Assembly: GCF_002934625.1 (NCBI RefSeq)
Contig: NZ_PTJD01000018.1
Span: 1 to 64,000, forward strand
Reading direction: 5' to 3'
DNA length: 64,000 nucleotides
DNA from: Kineococcus xinjiangensis
GTDB lineage: Bacteria; Actinomycetota; Actinomycetes; Actinomycetales; Kineococcaceae
The first letter of the stretch is position 1; each line of letters opens with the position of its first letter. Below the pieces are notes generated by a model, which had not been told where the DNA came from, made no database searches, and saw nothing but the letters and a program-made list of their open reading frames with translations. Position numbers and translations under genes: made by a program. This document shows positions 7,084 through 15,647 of this stretch, piece after piece.

Positions 7084-8403
7084 ATGCGCCCCAGCCTCCG
7101 CATCGCTTCCCTCGCTCTCGTCGCCGCGTCGTGCCTGCCCCTGGTGCCGACCGCAGCCGCCGCGACGACCGCGCCCGCCGTCCTGTACGGCGGCGCGACG
7201 CTCGGTGGAACCGTAGTGGCAGGAGGTCTGGTCGATGTCGTCGCGCCCGGCGCGGTCAGGGTGAAGTTCTACCTCGACGGCGACTACCGCGCGGTCGACG
7301 TCACCGCCCCGTTCCAGTGGAAGCTGTCCGCGCCGGCGGGCAGCCACGTCCTGCGGATCCGCAGCTACGACGCCCAACGGAACTCCACGACGACCGAGGT
7401 CCGGTTCACCGTCGGTTCGACGGCGATCGCGCCGGCTCCCACCCCGACCCCGACCCCGACGCCCACGCCGGTCGCACCCGCACCCGCACCCGCACCCGTG
7501 GACGGAGCGTCCTCCCGCACCGTGCGAACGGTCGAGGAGATCCGCAACGCGGTCGCCACCGCGAAGCCGGGCGACGTCATCACAGTGGCCGACGGCGAGT
7601 ACACGATCCGCCCGCGCCTGGTGGTCAGCGCCAACGGCACCGCCGCCGCCCCCATCACGCTGCGCGGCTCGCGCGCCGCGGTCATCCGCTCCACGTCCAC
7701 GGGCGGCGACTACGGCATGCACGTCACCGGCGACCACTGGCGCATCGAAGGGCTCACCGTCGCCCACGCCACCAAGGGCATCGTCCTCGACCAGTCCGTC
7801 GGCACGGTGATCGACCGCGTCGAGGTCCACGACATCGGCCACGAGGGCGTGCACTTCCGCTGGTGCTCCAGCGACGGCAAGCTCATCAACAGCTACGTCC
7901 ACGACACCGGCCGGACCAACGCCGGGTACGGCGAGGGCGTCTACGTCGGTTCGGCGAACTCCAACTGGTCCAAGTACGCCTGCGTCGACGGGCGCGACAA
8001 CAGCGAGCGCGTACTCATCGAGAACAACGTGTTCCGCAACATCGCCGCTGAGGGCGCCGACCTGAAGGAGGGCACCGAGTCCGGCACCCTGCGCGGCAAC
8101 CTCTTCGACAACGTCGGCTTCAGCGGCGCGAACAGCGCCGACTCCGCCGTCGACGCCAAGGGCAACGGCTGGCTCATCGAGCGCAACACCGTGCGCAACG
8201 GCACGGGCAGCTTCCTCGACGGCTACCAGACGCACAGCGTCTACACCGGCTACGGCGTCGGCAACGTCTTCCGCGGGAACACCGTGGAGGGTCGCGTGCC
8301 CGGGTGGGGCTTCGGGATCTACCCCGCACGCTCCAACACGGTGGCCTGCGACAACTCCGCCCCCCAGGCGGCGAAGGGGCTCGCGAGCGTGCCCTGCTCC
8401 TGA
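7084..8403 (+). CDS. Secreted right-handed beta-helix protein (lyase/epimerase-like)
   Basis: 439 residues: signal peptide (LALVAASCLPLVPTAAAA), an Ig-like domain (about 30-110, VRVKFYLDGDYRAVDV), a Pro/Thr/Ala linker (about 118-138), then a parallel beta-helix. The helix begins EEIRNAVATAKPGDVITVADG, typical of PL6/chondroitinase-B-like and pectate-lyase-fold proteins, with NGTAAAPITLRG next. It shares GEGVYVGSANSNW, DLKEGT and KGNGWLIERNT with the beta-helix protein encoded at 10623. It is likely exported to act on an acidic polysaccharide; lyase or C5-epimerase cannot be told apart here. It is divergent from the OmpA lipoprotein. Confidence 0.8.
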   Translation: MRPSLRIASLALVAASCLPLVPTAAAATTAPAVLYGGATLGGTVVAGGLVDVVAPGAVRVKFYLDGDYRAVDVTAPFQWKLSAPAGSHVLRIRSYDAQRNSTTTEVRFTVGSTAIAPAPTPTPTPTPTPVAPAPAPAPVDGASSRTVRTVEEIRNAVATAKPGDVITVADGEYTIRPRLVVSANGTAAAPITLRGSRAAVIRSTSTGGDYGMHVTGDHWRIEGLTVAHATKGIVLDQSVGTVIDRVEVHDIGHEGVHFRWCSSDGKLINSYVHDTGRTNAGYGEGVYVGSANSNWSKYACVDGRDNSERVLIENNVFRNIAAEGADLKEGTESGTLRGNLFDNVGFSGANSADSAVDAKGNGWLIERNTVRNGTGSFLDGYQTHSVYTGYGVGNVFRGNTVEGRVPGWGFGIYPARSNTVACDNSAPQAAKGLASVPCS

Positions 8404-8423
8404 CCTGGGGAACGGAGCGCTCG

Positions 8424-9203
8424 TCAGTAGCGCTTCTGCCAGGTCAGCTCCTTCGAGGGGCTCTCGGTGCAGACCAGCTTGGGGCCGCCCTCCCCCGCCT
8501 TGGCGAGGACCCCGATCGCCGGGCAGGGCAGGCCCACGTCGACCCCGCCCGGCGGCGGGGGCGGAGCCGGGATCCCCGCCCCCGCTCCCGGCGGCGGTGC
8601 GGCGGAGGAGTAGCGGTCCACGGCCGCCCGCCAGTCCGCGACCAGGGCCTGCTGGGCCTCCGCGAGCGGAACGGAGCCCGCGCACACGAGTGCGTGCAGC
8701 TGACGCTCGAGCTGGTCCTTGTGCGCCGCCGCGAACTGGCCGTCGCGCGGCTGCGGCCAGAGGTTCCCCGGCGCGTTGGTGCCACCCAGGCTCACCGGGA
8801 CCAGGTGGTCGATGGTGTAGCCCTCCCGGTCGCGCAGGGCGACGCCGTACGCGACGAGCGCGTCCGCCTTGTCGCTGTAGCGCAGGTTGTGCACCCCGGC
8901 GGTGTAGCGGTCGGCGCAGACGTCCTCGCGGGTGACGTCGGGGAACACCGCCCCCGGTGTGAGCGCCAGGTCCGGCAGGACCGTTCCGTCGGCGGCCGCG
9001 GGACGCGCGACGACCGGCTCCTCGACGACCGTCCGGGTCGGAGCGGGGATCTCGAGCACCCGGACCTCCGGCGTCGCCGGTGGCTGCACGCCGGGGAGGG
9101 GTTCCGGCTCGCCCGAGCACCCCGCCAGCAGCGAGGCGCACGCACCCGCGACCGCAGCCGCGCCCACCACGTCCAGCCCGCGCACGCGCACGCCTGTGGT
9201 CAC
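8424..9203 (-). CDS. HNH-nuclease-like lipoprotein
   Basis: 259 residues. Signal peptide and lipobox LLAGC (Cys29), a Pro/Val-rich linker, then a domain with the HNH-type pattern YTIDHLVPVSLGG followed by NLWPQPRDGQ, and two Cys (ADRY-preceding VCAD and LVCAG). The last 50 residues are Pro-rich and end in a small domain with two Cys. HNH folds of this kind occur in secreted actinobacterial nucleases. The GTG overlaps the stop of the dehydrogenase gene (GTGA), so it is translationally coupled to sugar-nucleotide synthesis, an unexpected partner. It could have an unrelated binding role. Confidence 0.75.
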   Translation of the reverse strand: MTTGVRVRGLDVVGAAAVAGACASLLAGCSGEPEPLPGVQPPATPEVRVLEIPAPTRTVVEEPVVARPAAADGTVLPDLALTPGAVFPDVTREDVCADRYTAGVHNLRYSDKADALVAYGVALRDREGYTIDHLVPVSLGGTNAPGNLWPQPRDGQFAAAHKDQLERQLHALVCAGSVPLAEAQQALVADWRAAVDRYSSAAPPPGAGAGIPAPPPPPGGVDVGLPCPAIGVLAKAGEGGPKLVCTESPSKELTWQKRY

Positions 9204-10552
9204 GGCCGGCCCAGGGCGCGGTACTCCCACCCCGCCGAGCTCCAGAGATCGCGGTCCAGCGCGTGCCTGCCGTCGACGACACGGCGGTGCGCGACGACCC
9301 CCGCGAGGATCTCCGGGTCCACCTCGCGGAACTGGGCCCACTCGGTCAGCAGCACCACCACGTCGGCGTCCCGGGCCGCGTCCATCGCGGAGTCGGCGTA
9401 CGACAGCTGCGGGTAGGCGCGGCGAGCGTTGTCCATCGCCTCGGGGTCGTAGACGGTGACCTGCGCACCGGCGTCCTGCAGCAGGACGGCCACGTCCAGC
9501 GCCGGGGCGTCGCGGATGTCGTCGCTGTCGGGCTTGAAGGCCGCGCCCCACGCGGCGATCCGCGCACCGTCCAAGGAACCCCCCGCCAGTTCGCGGACCA
9601 GGTCCACTGTGCGGGCGCGGCGCCGCTTGTTGATCGCGTCGACCTCCCCGAGGAAGGTCACCGCCTGGCCGACGCCCAGCTCCTGCGCGCGGTGCTTGAA
9701 GGCGCGGATGTCCTTGGGCAGGCAGCCGCCGCCGAATCCGAGGCCCGGCCGCAGGAAGCGCCCGCCGATGCGGGCGTCGTGGGCCAGCGCCCCGGCCAGC
9801 GCGGTGACGTCCGCGCCGGTCGCCTCGCACACCTCCGCCATCGCGTTGATGTAGGAGATCTTCGTCGCGAGGAACGAGTTCGCGGCCACCTTCACGAGCT
9901 CCGCGGTCGGCAGGTCCATCACCAGCACGGGAGTCCCGTGCGCCTCGACGACGGGCGCGAAGGCGGCCCGCAGCTGCTGCTCCGCCCACTCGGAGCCCAC
10001 GCCGAAGACCAGGCGGTCGGGGTTCATCGTGTCCTGGACGGCGAACCCCTCGCGGAGGAACTCCGGGTTCCACGCCAGTTCGACCTCCTCCCCCGCCGGC
10101 GCGACCTCGTGGACGAGGGCGGTGAGCTCTGCCGCCGTCCCGACGGGGACGGTCGACTTGCCCACGACGAGGGCCTTGCGGTCGAGGTTCTCGGCGAGCC
10201 GGCGCACAGCCGACCGGACATAGGTGAGGTCGGCCGCGTCACTGTCCGGCGCCTGCGGGGTGCCCACGCAGACGAAGTGCACGTCACCGAAGGCGGCCGC
10301 CTCGGCGAAGTCCGTGCCGAACCGGAGCCGGCCGCTGTCCAGCGCCTTGCGGAGCAGTTCGGGCAGGCCGGGCTCGAAGAACGGGACCTCCCCGGCCGCG
10401 AGCCGCTCGACCTTGGTGCGGTCCACGTCGACGCCCAGCACCTCGAAGCCGAGGACGGCCATGCAGATGGCGTGGGTGGCGCCGAGGTAGCCGGTGCCGA
10501 TGACGGTCAGGCGCGGGGCGGTCGTGCGACCCTCGGCCGGGGGCGTGCTCAT
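9200..10552 (-). CDS. ugd: UDP-glucose 6-dehydrogenase
   Basis: About 450 residues. It oxidises UDP-glucose to UDP-glucuronate with two NAD+. The N-terminal Rossmann motif is VIGTGYLGATHA (starting near residue 15), the middle has EFLREGFAVQD, and the catalytic Cys lies in FGGGCLPKDIRAFKH. The C-terminal domain has GAAFKPDSDDIRDAPALD. ATG 10552 is chosen because AGGAG lies six bases upstream. GDP-mannose dehydrogenases are close relatives; the motif around the Cys favours the UDP-glucose enzyme. It follows two beta-helix genes and the synthase and precedes the HNH lipoprotein, so it probably supplies the uronate donor for that locus. Confidence 0.92.
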   Translation of the reverse strand: MSTPPAEGRTTAPRLTVIGTGYLGATHAICMAVLGFEVLGVDVDRTKVERLAAGEVPFFEPGLPELLRKALDSGRLRFGTDFAEAAAFGDVHFVCVGTPQAPDSDAADLTYVRSAVRRLAENLDRKALVVGKSTVPVGTAAELTALVHEVAPAGEEVELAWNPEFLREGFAVQDTMNPDRLVFGVGSEWAEQQLRAAFAPVVEAHGTPVLVMDLPTAELVKVAANSFLATKISYINAMAEVCEATGADVTALAGALAHDARIGGRFLRPGLGFGGGCLPKDIRAFKHRAQELGVGQAVTFLGEVDAINKRRRARTVDLVRELAGGSLDGARIAAWGAAFKPDSDDIRDAPALDVAVLLQDAGAQVTVYDPEAMDNARRAYPQLSYADSAMDAARDADVVVLLTEWAQFREVDPEILAGVVAHRRVVDGRHALDRDLWSSAGWEYRALGRP

Positions 10553-10622
10553 GCAGGACTCCTGTGGGTGGGCAGCGGATGCTGGGGATGGTGCTCGGTG
10601 GGGGCGGCGGCGTCGGGTCGGT

Positions 10623-11948
10623 TCAGCCGCTGCAGTCGACACCGCTGGTGGCCTCGCCGCCGGAGCTGTCCCGGTTGTCGCAGCGGACCTCGTTCGCGGT
10701 GTCCCTGGGCTTGTGGATGTAGATGCCGACGCCGTCTCCGGACGCCTCGACGACGTTCTCGGTGAAGACGTTTCCGGTCCCCCACCCGTCGAGGATGCGG
10801 TGGGTCTGCATGCCGTCCTTGGGGGTGTTGCGACCGGTGTTGCCCCGGATGAGCCAGTCGTTGCCCTTGACGTCCACCCAGGAGTCGGCCGCCGTCATGC
10901 CGGTGCCGTCGAACGTGTTGTCCAGGAGGGCTCCGCCGGTCGTCCCCTCCTTGATGTCGACGGACTCCGAACTGGTCCGGCTGATGGTGTTCAGCGCCAC
11001 GAGGTTGAAGTCGCTGCGGTCCGGTCCGCCGTCGCCGTACTTGGGCCAGTTCTTCTCGGCGGAGCCGATGTAGACGCCCTCGCCGAACTTCTCCTTGCGC
11101 AGCCCGGTCCGCCGGATCGTGTTGCGCAGCACCGCGTTGCCGGTGCTGTGCGAACGCAGGTGGATGGCCTCGTCGCCGATGTCCTCGACGAGCAGGTCCT
11201 GCAGGACGGTGCCGCTGGTGCCGTCGGTGACGACGCCCTTCTGGGAGTTGCGGATGGTGAGCCCGACGACCCGCCAGTGCTGCGCCGGCGCCAGGTGGAG
11301 GGCGTACCCCTTGCGGGTGCTGCCGGTCTGCAGCACCGCCTGGCGGCCGCCGCAGAGCCAGATCGGCTGGTCGGCCGTCCCGGACACCTGGGCGACGAAC
11401 CGACCCGTGTACGTGCCGTCCGCCAGTTCGATGACGTCGCCCGGCCGCGCCGCGTCCAGCGCCTCCTGCAGCTCCTCGGCGGAGCTCACGGTGGTGGTCG
11501 CCGAGGGGCACCGGACCGGGCTCGCGTCGGGCACTTCCGTCGCCCTGGGCACCTGACTACCGGCCACCACGGGCACCTCCTGCTCGCCGCCGTCCCCGGA
11601 GCTGTCATCGACCTCATCGCCGGAGCCACTGCCGGAGTCGTCGGAGGAGTCGTTCGCGCTGGCGGCGCGGTCTGCACCGGACGGCGCCGAGACGGTCGGC
11701 GCCGGCTGCACGGTCGAGGGCAGCACCGTGGGCGCCGGTGTCGCGACGGCCACCGGACCCACTGCCCCCGTGTGCTCCAGCGCCGGCTCGCCGCCGGGCA
11801 GGGCGACCGCCGCCCACGCCGTCAGCGCCACCACTCCGGTCGCCACCGAACCGGTGACCAGGCCGTCGCGGAAACCCAACTGCCCACTGCGCGCCCGCTC
11901 CAGCATGCGCCGGGCGGCCCCCGGCCGCGGTGCCCCCGGAGCCGTCAC
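10623..11948 (-). CDS. Membrane-anchored beta-helix protein (lyase/epimerase-like)
   Basis: 441 residues from the GTG that overlaps the upstream stop (GTGA). An N-terminal membrane helix (GVVALTAWAAVALPGG, about residues 35-50) is followed by a Ser/Asp/Gly-rich linker of about 90 residues and a parallel beta-helix starting AEELQEALDAARPGDVIELA. Motifs shared with the protein encoded at 7084 include GEGVYIGSAEKNW, DIKEGTTGG, KGNDWLIRGNT and QTH, pointing to a common active site. It is exported with the beta-helix outside. Placed between a second beta-helix gene and ugd, it is likely a polymer-modifying enzyme. Confidence 0.8.
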   Translation of the reverse strand: MTAPGAPRPGAARRMLERARSGQLGFRDGLVTGSVATGVVALTAWAAVALPGGEPALEHTGAVGPVAVATPAPTVLPSTVQPAPTVSAPSGADRAASANDSSDDSGSGSGDEVDDSSGDGGEQEVPVVAGSQVPRATEVPDASPVRCPSATTTVSSAEELQEALDAARPGDVIELADGTYTGRFVAQVSGTADQPIWLCGGRQAVLQTGSTRKGYALHLAPAQHWRVVGLTIRNSQKGVVTDGTSGTVLQDLLVEDIGDEAIHLRSHSTGNAVLRNTIRRTGLRKEKFGEGVYIGSAEKNWPKYGDGGPDRSDFNLVALNTISRTSSESVDIKEGTTGGALLDNTFDGTGMTAADSWVDVKGNDWLIRGNTGRNTPKDGMQTHRILDGWGTGNVFTENVVEASGDGVGIYIHKPRDTANEVRCDNRDSSGGEATSGVDCSG

Positions 11949-13816
11949 CGGGCACCCGACAGCGCCGGAGCGTCGTCCCGCAGGTCGATCGTCCGCGGAG
12001 CGGGGATCGGCAGGGCGCCCTGGTGCGCCATCTGGTGGGCGTAGGGGTGCTCCACGGTGCGCGTGCGCGAGCGACCGCGGAGCGCCGACGTGACGACGAG
12101 CAGCACGATCAGCGTCCACAGTGCGGTCATGGGCTGCAGGAGCTTCTTGAACCAGTAGTACCAGGGCGTCGTGTCGTCCCAGCCCTCGACCTCGTTGGAC
12201 GCCGCCGCGAAGTCACCGGTGGACCGTGCGGTGTCCAGGGCGCTGGCCCCGGCGCCGGCGAGCACGTTGTAACTGACCTCGGCGCCCTCCGCCCGCCCGA
12301 CGAGGGAGACGCCGTGGCTGCTCGCCTCCTGCACCGTGTTCCCCCGGACCTCGGCCACGGAGTCCCGGAGGTAGATCCCCGTCCTCGCCCCCTTCACGAG
12401 GTTCCCGGTGACCGTGGAGTTGCGCACGCCGTCGATGAGGGCGATGCCGTGGCGCTCTGTCCGCGCCACCTCGTTGCCCGTGACGGAGACCCGCTCTGCG
12501 GCACTGCGGACCACGATGCCCATGGAGTTGCCTGCGAGGCGGTTGTTCTGGACACCGACGTCGAGGCCACCGATGACCTCGATCCCGTAGTGGCCGTTGT
12601 CCTGGAAGGTCCCGTTGGTGACGGAGTTGCGGCCGTAGCTGACGGTCGTGGCCCCGGTGGCGCTCGGGCCTGCCGCCAGGGGTTCGCCCGACATGCTGAC
12701 GCCGTTCATCTCGTTGTCGCTGGCCGTGACGCCGTTGAGGGAGATGCCGGTCGTGGCCCGGTCGAGGGTGATGCCGTTGCCCCGGTTGCCGGACGCGACG
12801 GTCCGCTCGATGACGCCGTTGCTGACGTAGCGGTGCAGGATCACGCCGCCGATGAGGCTGCGCTCGACGCGGCTGTCCCCGATGTGGAGCCCGTTGGCGC
12901 CGGTGATGAACAGGCCGTAGGCGTTGTCCTCGATCGTGGTGTTCTCGATGCGGGTGGAGACGTAGTCGAAGGCGGGGACGCTGTAGTCCAGGTTGGGGTT
13001 CTCCTGTCCGGGTTCCAGCGGCCCGGCCGGCTGCGCGGAGACCCCCTCCAGCACCGACGGGAGCTGCTCGGCGCCCGGCCGGATGTTGGCCAGCGGCTCG
13101 ATGGCTCCGGTGTTCGGCCGGTCGGTGCCGGTGAGTGACAGCCCACCCGTGCGCCCGCTCCAGAACCCCAGCTTCGACAGCTGCGCATGCTCGGCGTGGA
13201 ACTGCCCACCGAGGGCGCGGAGATAGGCCCGGCCGTCCACCAGTTCGGTGTCCGGCGCCCCGGCGTCGGCGTTCCAGCTCTCGATCCGGACGGGAGCCCC
13301 TTCCTCACCGGCGAGCTGGAGCTTCCCGCCGAGGCTGACGATCGACGTGAAGCCCTTCGGGCTGCTGGCGAGGCGCACCGTCAGCCCGCCGGGCTGGCTC
13401 AGTCGGAGCGTGGCGCGGGTCGAGACGATGACGTGCTCGGTGAGGAGGTACGAGCCGTCGGACATCTTCAGGAAGGTCTGCGGAGCGAGCTGCAGCAGGT
13501 CGGCGACGGTGTACGGCTCGGAGCGGGGCGTCAGCACCAGCGTGAACCCGGTGCCGGTGCTGAGGCGGTACGGCTTCTTCCACGCCTCCCCCTGCCAGCG
13601 GGCGACGGCGGTCACGGTGCGGATCTCCGTGAGGCGGCGGTCCTCCGCGGCGACCAGGGCGGCGGAGCGCTGCTCCTCGCTGTCGGTGAGGGGCTTCACG
13701 CTCGCGACGGAGGTCTCGGCGTGGGCGAGCGGACCGGCAGCCGCCGAACCGGCGGAGACGAGGGCGGCGGCGACCAGCGCGTACCCGCCCCGGCGTCGGG
13801 GAGTGCTCATCGTCAT
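11945..13816 (-). CDS. Large beta-helix protein with C-terminal membrane anchor
   Basis: 623 residues. Signal peptide ending ASAAAGPLAHA-like, a 200-residue N-terminal region, then a NosD/AlgG-type repeat region with many NG/GN turns (TVASGNRGNGITLD, NNRLAGNSMGIVVR, TGNLVKGARTGIYL), roughly residues 280-545. Near the C-terminus a helix (MTALWTLIVLLVVTSAL) follows a WYYWFKKL patch and precedes a basic cytoplasmic tail. This resembles the carbohydrate-binding/sugar-hydrolysing (CASH) repeats of mannuronan C5-epimerases. One base separates it from the synthase stop, so it is the synthase's immediate partner. Confidence 0.8.
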   Translation of the reverse strand: MTMSTPRRRGGYALVAAALVSAGSAAAGPLAHAETSVASVKPLTDSEEQRSAALVAAEDRRLTEIRTVTAVARWQGEAWKKPYRLSTGTGFTLVLTPRSEPYTVADLLQLAPQTFLKMSDGSYLLTEHVIVSTRATLRLSQPGGLTVRLASSPKGFTSIVSLGGKLQLAGEEGAPVRIESWNADAGAPDTELVDGRAYLRALGGQFHAEHAQLSKLGFWSGRTGGLSLTGTDRPNTGAIEPLANIRPGAEQLPSVLEGVSAQPAGPLEPGQENPNLDYSVPAFDYVSTRIENTTIEDNAYGLFITGANGLHIGDSRVERSLIGGVILHRYVSNGVIERTVASGNRGNGITLDRATTGISLNGVTASDNEMNGVSMSGEPLAAGPSATGATTVSYGRNSVTNGTFQDNGHYGIEVIGGLDVGVQNNRLAGNSMGIVVRSAAERVSVTGNEVARTERHGIALIDGVRNSTVTGNLVKGARTGIYLRDSVAEVRGNTVQEASSHGVSLVGRAEGAEVSYNVLAGAGASALDTARSTGDFAAASNEVEGWDDTTPWYYWFKKLLQPMTALWTLIVLLVVTSALRGRSRTRTVEHPYAHQMAHQGALPIPAPRTIDLRDDAPALSGAR

Positions 13817-13817
13817 C

Positions 13818-15116
13818 TCAGACCGCCTCGAGGCTCGCGTCGCCCGCGGGCGCGGGGTTGGGGATGGAGATGGGCGCAGGGACGGGCGCGGGGTCGGTGA
13901 GCGTGGCCGCGGACTGCCCCTCGCCGCCGGTGCTGTCGGCGGTGCGGGTCAGCCAGCCCTGCTTGTTCATGGTGACGATCGCGTAGGCCTTGATGGGGAG
14001 GGCCACCAGGATCACGACCAGCGCGTAGAGCGGCAGCAGGAGGATCTCCTGCGGGTGGCGGCGCAGGTGCGAGAAGGAGCGGATGCCGCGCCCGACGAGC
14101 AGCCAGGCGGCCGCCAGCGCGAAGCCGGCCGGGGTCAGCTCGAGACGACTGAAGACGAGGTACGCCAGGGTCATGCCCATCGTGACCGGCGTGAGCAGGA
14201 TCTGCAGCACCGTGACGATGGTGATGACCGGCATCTTCCACAGCCAGCCCTTCCAGAGGGCCGTCAGGTACGTGCGGGCGGAGTTGCGGCTCCAGCGGAC
14301 GCGCTGCTTGACGAACGCGCGGAACGAGTCAGGGAACATCGAGATCGCCCTGGCCGAGCTCTGGTGCACGGTCTTGTAGCCCGAGGCGAGCACCAGCCAG
14401 GTGAGGCGGCCGTCGTCACCGGCGATGCAGCGGCGTCCCAGGAAGAACTCGTGCTCCAGGTTCGGCAGGACGGGCATCACGACGGAGCGGCGGTAGGCGG
14501 CGGTCCGCCCGGAGACGCATGCCACGGCGCCCCTGCGCCCCATGACGGGCACGTAGTCGTAGTAGCGGAGGTTGACCATCCAGTCGGCGATGCGCCGCCA
14601 CACGCTGCTGGTGCGCTGGTAGACGTTCTGCTGGGTGCTGACCGCGCCCACCATCGGGTCCGCGAAGGGCATCTGGACGTTGCGGAGGAGCCCGTCCGTC
14701 CACATCGTGTCGGAGTCCGCGAGCACGACGACCTCGTTGCGCGCGGCGCGGATGCCGACCCCGAGCGCGGAGCGCTTGCCCTCGTGCCGGTACACGATGA
14801 CCTGGAGTCGGGGGTCGTCGATCTCCGCGAGCAGGCGCTGGCACTCCTCGTCGGCCACGTCCACCACGACGATGAGCTCTCCGGGATCCTGCGAAAGCCA
14901 GTTGCGGGCGCAGTCCTGGAGGATCCGGGGATCCTCGCGGTAGGAGGGGACGACCACCGAGGTGGAGGTGGTGAAGTCGTTGACGATGGGCTTGCAGAAG
15001 CGCGAGCCGATGACCCGGTACAGCCACAGCGCCCACACGCTGATGCCGAAGGCACCGAGGGGCGCCAGGTCCCTCCACTGCGCTTGGCTGCCGAAGAACG
15101 TCTCTAGCCAGGACAA
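13818..15116 (-). CDS. Processive GT2 polysaccharide synthase (hyaluronan/Alg8-like)
   Basis: 432 residues. One N-terminal membrane helix, a cytoplasmic GT-A domain, then about four C-terminal helices. GT2 motifs are all present: STSVVVPSYRED, VVVDVADEE, the DxD metal site VLADSDT, the acceptor-site acid in IAGDDGRLT, and the processivity motif KQRVRWSRN. The order and membrane layout match hyaluronan, chitin and alginate-type synthases that extend and export a polymer. A TTG start with GGAGG seven bases upstream is used. It heads the leftward operon of beta-helix proteins and ugd. The product is probably uronate-containing (inference). Confidence 0.85.
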   Translation of the reverse strand: MSWLETFFGSQAQWRDLAPLGAFGISVWALWLYRVIGSRFCKPIVNDFTTSTSVVVPSYREDPRILQDCARNWLSQDPGELIVVVDVADEECQRLLAEIDDPRLQVIVYRHEGKRSALGVGIRAARNEVVVLADSDTMWTDGLLRNVQMPFADPMVGAVSTQQNVYQRTSSVWRRIADWMVNLRYYDYVPVMGRRGAVACVSGRTAAYRRSVVMPVLPNLEHEFFLGRRCIAGDDGRLTWLVLASGYKTVHQSSARAISMFPDSFRAFVKQRVRWSRNSARTYLTALWKGWLWKMPVITIVTVLQILLTPVTMGMTLAYLVFSRLELTPAGFALAAAWLLVGRGIRSFSHLRRHPQEILLLPLYALVVILVALPIKAYAIVTMNKQGWLTRTADSTGGEGQSAATLTDPAPVPAPISIPNPAPAGDASLEAV

Positions 15117-15647
15117 GAAGGAGCCTCCAGTGAACAGTCGCCAGGGACGGGGGTGGAGTGGCGTCGTCGCTCACCGGGACAGCAGCTTCATGCGCCCGCA
15201 CGGGGCGGAACCCGCGTGCGGTTCTCGCCGCGGATGGAACTCCCGGTGATCCGGGCGCTCCGCCGCACAGTCGTTTCGTGACAGCGCGCGCACCTTCGGA
15301 CACCGAACGTCGGATGGTTGAGGGCGCTCACTGCTCGTACCGACCAGGCCCCGTCGTGAGCCCCCTCACCCGTTCGGCGGGCTGAAAGATAGCGTGTTCT
15401 CACCCGTGTGGGGGAGCCTTTGCGCCATCTGGGTGACGGACCCGTGGACCAGGCGGGGGACACCCCTTGACACCACGGCGAAGCGGCGATGACGAGCGGG
15501 TGTCGCGGCGGTGACGCGCTCGTGGATCCCGCCGTGGCCCCCGGGCACGCGGGCCGGACCGCGCCGGGAGTGCGCCACCCGGACGGCCACGTGCCGGCAC
15601 GGCACGGCACGGCCCCGCTCGGGGGCCGACCGCGACGCGCTCCGACG
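15117..15647. other. Intergenic region upstream of the polysaccharide operon
   Basis: 531 bases without a supportable gene. It must contain the leftward promoter of the synthase operon. An inverted repeat CCGCACG (15196-15202) / CGTGCGG (15215-15221) with a 12-base loop lies about 80 bases before the start codon and could form a leader hairpin. On the minus strand TATCTT (15391-15386) is a weak -10 candidate without a convincing -35. Confidence 0.5.

Noticed and set aside
9200-10552. GDP-mannose dehydrogenase (AlgD) instead of UDP-glucose dehydrogenase
   Set aside because: The FGGGCLPKDIRA motif and overall sequence fit UDP-glucose dehydrogenases better, although the families are close.
15380-15450. 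A c-di-GMP (GEMM) riboswitch before the synthase operon
   Set aside because: The minus strand has a GGCGCAAAGG stretch resembling one GEMM loop, but the GCAAACC element and paired stems are missing.
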